Source: Tissierella sp. P1 (GTDB lineage: Bacteria > Bacillota > Clostridia > Tissierellales > Tissierellaceae). Taken from it: a stretch of 64,000 nucleotides of DNA. Location of the stretch: contig NZ_NPMN01000002.1 of NCBI RefSeq assembly GCF_002266425.1, forward strand, positions 62,001 to 126,000, written 5' to 3'. The stretch's first letter is position 1. Every line of letters begins with the position of its first letter. The position numbers and the translations under genes are program-made. Shown piece by piece: positions 60,464 to 64,000 of the stretch. The notes under the pieces were generated by a model. It worked only from the letters and a program-made list of their open reading frames with translations, made no database searches and was not told the origin of the DNA.

Positions 60464-61687
60464 TTGTCAAATGATACTCTAATTATAAGCAAGGGCTCAC
60501 TTCATAAGGGACAATTAAAAGGAAAGGTTGCACTTATTACTGGTGCAGGCGGTGGAATAGGATTTGAGGCCGCCCGTTCTCTAATTTGGCTTGGTGTGAA
60601 GGTTATTATTGGTGATATAGATAAAAACAAAGGTAGATTGGCAGAGAAAAAACTAAAATCAGAGTTTGGATCAAATTGTTGTATTTTTATTCATACAGAT
60701 ATAGGTTGTGAAAGAAAAGTAAAAAAACTATCACAAAAAATATATGCAGAATTTGAAAAGTTAGATATTCTCATAAATAACGCAACAGTCGCTCCCATAG
60801 GTGCAGTGCATAAGATCGGAATTGAAAACTGGGATTTAAGCTATAGAACAAATCTGAGGGGTCCAGTACTTCTTATTGAATATTTTTTGCCTAAGATGCT
60901 AGAACAAAAGTCAGGAGTTCTAGCTTTCGTTCCTTCTTCAGGTGCCGCGCCTTATATGGGTGCATATGAGGTCTTTAAAACATCACAAGTAGAGTTATCA
61001 AATACTTTAACTGGAGAGCTAGATGGTACAGGAATTATTACATACTCCATAGGGCCTGGTATGGTTAAAACAGATACCGCACATAAAGCTATAACTGAAA
61101 TAGCTCCATTGTATGGTAAAACTGTAGATGAGTTTTATAAAATGAATGAATATGTATTGCTAAGTGTGGAAGAAGCTGGAGCAGGTTTTGCTGCATCTGT
61201 AGCAAATGCTAACATTTATAATGGGTTGGAGATAAGCTCAATTCAAGCTCTAATGGATATTGGAGTGTCAATTAATGAGCCGAAAGAAAATAATAGAATC
61301 ATACTTTCTGATGATGAAAAAGGTAAAGTATTAGAAATTATGACTGAGATTTTACAGACTTTTTTAGAACAAGTTGACGGTTGGCAAGACAGACCTGTAT
61401 TTGAGCGTCAATGGGTACTTCGAGATTTTAAAAAGTATACAGGTGCAGCTCCGGAGTATTTTTCTGATAGATTAAGTGAATTCAAAAAAGGAATTACTAA
61501 CAATGATTTGACTAAAGGAGATTTTAAAGAATTACCAGTTGAAAAGCTAAGAGTATATTATGAACATCAAATAGATTTGTTGAAAGGATATGAAAAGAAT
61601 CCAGATAGAGTAAAAGAATACTATGATATTATATCAAGCTGGATTAATACCATTGAAAAATTTAATGAGTTTAGGAGGAAAATATAG
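60464..61687 (+). CDS. SDR-family oxidoreductase with C-terminal extension (407 aa, TTG start)
   Basis: The classical SDR core spans about residues 18-270: cofactor motif LITGAGGGIGFEAARSL, NNATVAP, Ser in VPSSGAAPYMG and the YxxxK pair in AYEVFKTSQVEL. About 130 extra residues follow (DDEKGKVLEIMTEILQTFLE, VDGWQDRPVFERQWVLRD), helical and not seen in ordinary SDRs. The substrate is unknown. GGAGGG (60451-60456) precedes TTG 60464. Confidence 0.85.
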   Translation: MSNDTLIISKGSLHKGQLKGKVALITGAGGGIGFEAARSLIWLGVKVIIGDIDKNKGRLAEKKLKSEFGSNCCIFIHTDIGCERKVKKLSQKIYAEFEKLDILINNATVAPIGAVHKIGIENWDLSYRTNLRGPVLLIEYFLPKMLEQKSGVLAFVPSSGAAPYMGAYEVFKTSQVELSNTLTGELDGTGIITYSIGPGMVKTDTAHKAITEIAPLYGKTVDEFYKMNEYVLLSVEEAGAGFAASVANANIYNGLEISSIQALMDIGVSINEPKENNRIILSDDEKGKVLEIMTEILQTFLEQVDGWQDRPVFERQWVLRDFKKYTGAAPEYFSDRLSEFKKGITNNDLTKGDFKELPVEKLRVYYEHQIDLLKGYEKNPDRVKEYYDIISSWINTIEKFNEFRRKI

Positions 61688-61741
61688 TATGTAGAAATTA
61701 TCAAAGGAAACTTTTAATGAAATTTAATGGGTTATGGATAT

Positions 61742-61773
61742 AATACTGGTATTATAATACCAGTATTATTTTT
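61742..61773 (+). terminator. Terminator after the SDR gene
   Basis: Perfect 12-base arms AATACTGGTATT (61742-61753) and AATACCAGTATT (61756-61767) with a following T-run. Confidence 0.87.
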
Positions 61774-61891
61774 AACCTTTACCTATTGGAATTAATTTTA
61801 ATTTATTTTAAATATACTATATATTCTGGAAATTATAGGCAATCTATGATAAGATGATAATAAAATTACCAAAAATCAGGGGGGATATATC

Positions 61892-64000
61892 ATGAACAAA
61901 AAAAGGTTTCTATCAATTGCATTAATTTTAGTAATCCTATTAAGTAGTTTTCAATTGGGATTTGCAGTAGACTTAGGTAATCTAACTCAGTATGAAATGA
62001 ACATTATTTTAAATACTGAGGATCATATTGTAGAGGGAGAGCAGAAAGTTATTTTTACTAATAATTATAATACAGACTTAAATAGTCTAGTGTTTCATCT
62101 TTATCCCAATTCTTATGAATCCTATGAGACATTACCAGCTATAGGTGGTATGTATCTAATGGAAGGGGAAGAAATGCCTAAGTTAACCGAGGAACAGAAG
62201 GGTAATATTAAGATAAAACAGGTTTATATTAATGATAAAGAAACTAAATATACAGATGAGAATCAAATACTAAAAATAAATATGGAAGAACCATTAAAAA
62301 AGGGTGATAAGGTAGAAGTGAAAATTGGATTCACTGTAAAAATTCCCGAGGGACATCATCGCCTACATCATTTAGAAGGAGTTTATTCCTTGACAAATTG
62401 GTATCCGATCCTATCTGTCTATAATGACAAGGATAAGAAATGGGATGAAAATCCATTCCATACCATAGGAGAGTCCAACTATAGTGATATTTCAAATTAT
62501 GATGTAGAGCTTACTGTACCTAAGAGGATGGTAGCAGCGCCAACAGGAACCATAATAGAGGAGAAAGAAAATGGTGAAAATAAGACTATAGTTATAAGAG
62601 CTGAAAAGGTTAGAGATTTTGTTGTTTTTATGAGTGATAAATATAAAGTAGAGACTAAGGAAGTAGATGGAATTAAAGTCAGTAACTACCATATCTTAGA
62701 GGAGGGCAAAAAAGATAGTAAGACTGCAGATATATTATTAGATGAAGTAGTTAAGACCGTAAGGTTTATGAATAAAACCATAGGGAAGTACCCTTATGAT
62801 GAACTGAGGATAGCAGAAACATATTTAGGTGGGGGAGCTATGGAATACCCTCAAGCAATACAAATGGGAAGATACTGGGATATGGAAGATATTAATATAG
62901 AAGAAAGTGCTTCATTTCTAATAGAAGCAGCAGTTCATGAAACTATTCATCAATGGTGGTATGTAGCAGTTGGAAATAATGAATTTGAGGAGCCTTTTTT
63001 AGATGAATCATTAACAGTATTTACTACTGCTTACTACTTTGAAAAAGAATATGGAAAAAATCATCAAAACGGAATTGATTCTGCTATACGAAATTCAATA
63101 TATCCATCAACTTTATTACCGTTAAATAGTAATGTAGACCAGTTTAAGGATTGGGGAGATTATGGAGAAGCTATATATAGAAGGGGACCTGCCTTCTTTG
63201 AATCTCTCAAACAAAAAGTAGGAGAAGAAAAATTTATAAAAATATTAAGGACTTATTATGAAAGAAATGAGTTCAAAAATGCAACCATAGAGGGATTATT
63301 AAATATAATAGAAGAAGTGGCAGGGAAAGATATAAAGATTTCTATGGAGTCTGCAGTAACACAACCCAACTATTATCCGGAGGATATTGAATTAACACAA
63401 GAGGAACGAGATGTTTATTATCTAAATCAGGAGAAGCGTTATTTGAAGGAATCAGAAAAAAGAAATGGATTGATCATAGGCAGTATAGCTCTTAGAGCCT
63501 TAGAAGGGGAAGATGTAATAATAGTAAAACCAGAATATTTAAGTGAAGAAGATCTAACTAAATTCGAGCAGTTTACCCAAATGTTAATAAAGGATGGCAC
63601 AGGTAGATTTGACTTACAAATGAAGGTTAAAGAAGAAAAAGATATAACTGAAACAGATAAAAAGGGTAATTTAATTTTAATTGGATATCCAAATAAGCAT
63701 AGTGTGATTAAAGAAATGAGCTCTGAATTACCTATAAAGTTAGATGGAGAAACCATTGATATAGAAGGGATATCCATTAAAAATGAAAATATTACAGGAA
63801 CTTTTATAGCTGAAAATCCTAACAATCGAGAAAAATTAGTACAGGTAATATTCTTGTATGAGAATACTGCTGTAGAAAAAAATAATATAAATAATGGGAT
63901 AGAAGTAAGAGAAGGTTATATTATATACGATATTTCAATTTATAAATATAATCCAATGTACAGCCATGATAAGCAGTTTATAATAGATACAAAAGATATA
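61892..64000 (+). CDS. Secreted M1-family metallopeptidase, 3' end outside window
   Basis: Starts MNKKRFLSIALILVILLSSF, a signal peptide, with GGGGGG ahead of the ATG. An N-terminal beta domain contains LVFHLYPNSYESYETLP. The catalytic domain has GGGAMEYPQ (the GAMEN-like exopeptidase motif) and the zinc site AAVHETIHQWWY (HExxH), with the third ligand Glu in EEPFLDESLTVF and a catalytic Tyr region in GEAIYRRGPAFF. The 703 codons seen are all open. It probably trims peptides outside the cell. The C-terminus is not visible. Confidence 0.92.
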   Translation, partial: MNKKRFLSIALILVILLSSFQLGFAVDLGNLTQYEMNIILNTEDHIVEGEQKVIFTNNYNTDLNSLVFHLYPNSYESYETLPAIGGMYLMEGEEMPKLTEEQKGNIKIKQVYINDKETKYTDENQILKINMEEPLKKGDKVEVKIGFTVKIPEGHHRLHHLEGVYSLTNWYPILSVYNDKDKKWDENPFHTIGESNYSDISNYDVELTVPKRMVAAPTGTIIEEKENGENKTIVIRAEKVRDFVVFMSDKYKVETKEVDGIKVSNYHILEEGKKDSKTADILLDEVVKTVRFMNKTIGKYPYDELRIAETYLGGGAMEYPQAIQMGRYWDMEDINIEESASFLIEAAVHETIHQWWYVAVGNNEFEEPFLDESLTVFTTAYYFEKEYGKNHQNGIDSAIRNSIYPSTLLPLNSNVDQFKDWGDYGEAIYRRGPAFFESLKQKVGEEKFIKILRTYYERNEFKNATIEGLLNIIEEVAGKDIKISMESAVTQPNYYPEDIELTQEERDVYYLNQEKRYLKESEKRNGLIIGSIALRALEGEDVIIVKPEYLSEEDLTKFEQFTQMLIKDGTGRFDLQMKVKEEKDITETDKKGNLILIGYPNKHSVIKEMSSELPIKLDGETIDIEGISIKNENITGTFIAENPNNREKLVQVIFLYENTAVEKNNINNGIEVREGYIIYDISIYKYNPMYSHDKQFIIDTKDI

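Overview
The window is AT-rich DNA from an anaerobic, low-GC Firmicute, most likely a Clostridia/Tissierellia-type organism. The evidence is strong GGAGG-type ribosome sites, frequent TTG/GTG starts, two T-box leaders, lipoprotein signal peptides, a YesMN-type two-component system, a flavin-dependent reductase lipoprotein and a probable selenocysteine-containing glutaredoxin. No rRNA, tRNA, CRISPR array, transposase, integrase or phage structural gene was recognised.

Layout. (1) 1-4.8 kb: the 3' part of an AadK-type aminoglycoside adenylyltransferase, an unrecognised protein, a DUF4846 lipoprotein, the foldase PrsA, and a DJ-1/PfpI protein behind a leader that looks like an attenuator. (2) 4.8-9.3 kb, minus strand: an aromatic-amino-acid-type ABC importer (ATPase, permease, lipoprotein) plus a second, orphan binding protein. 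Each binding protein has its own sigma-A promoter and T-box; the specifier codons read UAC (Tyr) and UUC (Phe). (3) 9.5-14.8 kb: a UPF0316 membrane protein with a structured, terminator-bearing leader, then a sensor kinase/AraC-type regulator pair divergent from an FMN/FAD lipoprotein reductase. (4) 15.1-18.5 kb: an operon of SPFH protein, ribbon-helix-helix protein and UGA-containing glutaredoxin, then a CBS/DHH inorganic pyrophosphatase gene carrying a one-base frameshift.

(5) 18.9-60.4 kb: about 45 consecutive genes, all on the plus strand and nearly all single genes with their own ribosome site. The products are small accessory enzymes: 11 GNAT acetyltransferases, NUDIX hydrolases, HAD and histidine phosphatases, nucleotidyltransferases, aminoglycoside-phosphotransferase-like kinases, nitroreductases, P-loop kinases, VanZ, HD, DinB and several DUFs. 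Between many of them (19.7-38.7 kb, and once at 48.8 kb) lie diverged copies of a roughly 80-150 bp element. The left end resembles ATAACACCGTATTTACGC and the right end ACGTTATGTG, so the ends are complementary (ATAAC/GTTAT). This architecture resembles an integron cassette array with attC-like sites, but no integrase is in view. It is the best candidate for an undescribed system here. The array holds many damaged genes (in-frame TAGs, one-base deletions, truncations) and remnants.

(6) 60.4-64 kb: an SDR oxidoreductase with a C-terminal extension and the 5' part of a secreted M1-family metallopeptidase that runs off the window. Family names come from reading motifs by eye; no database search was run.
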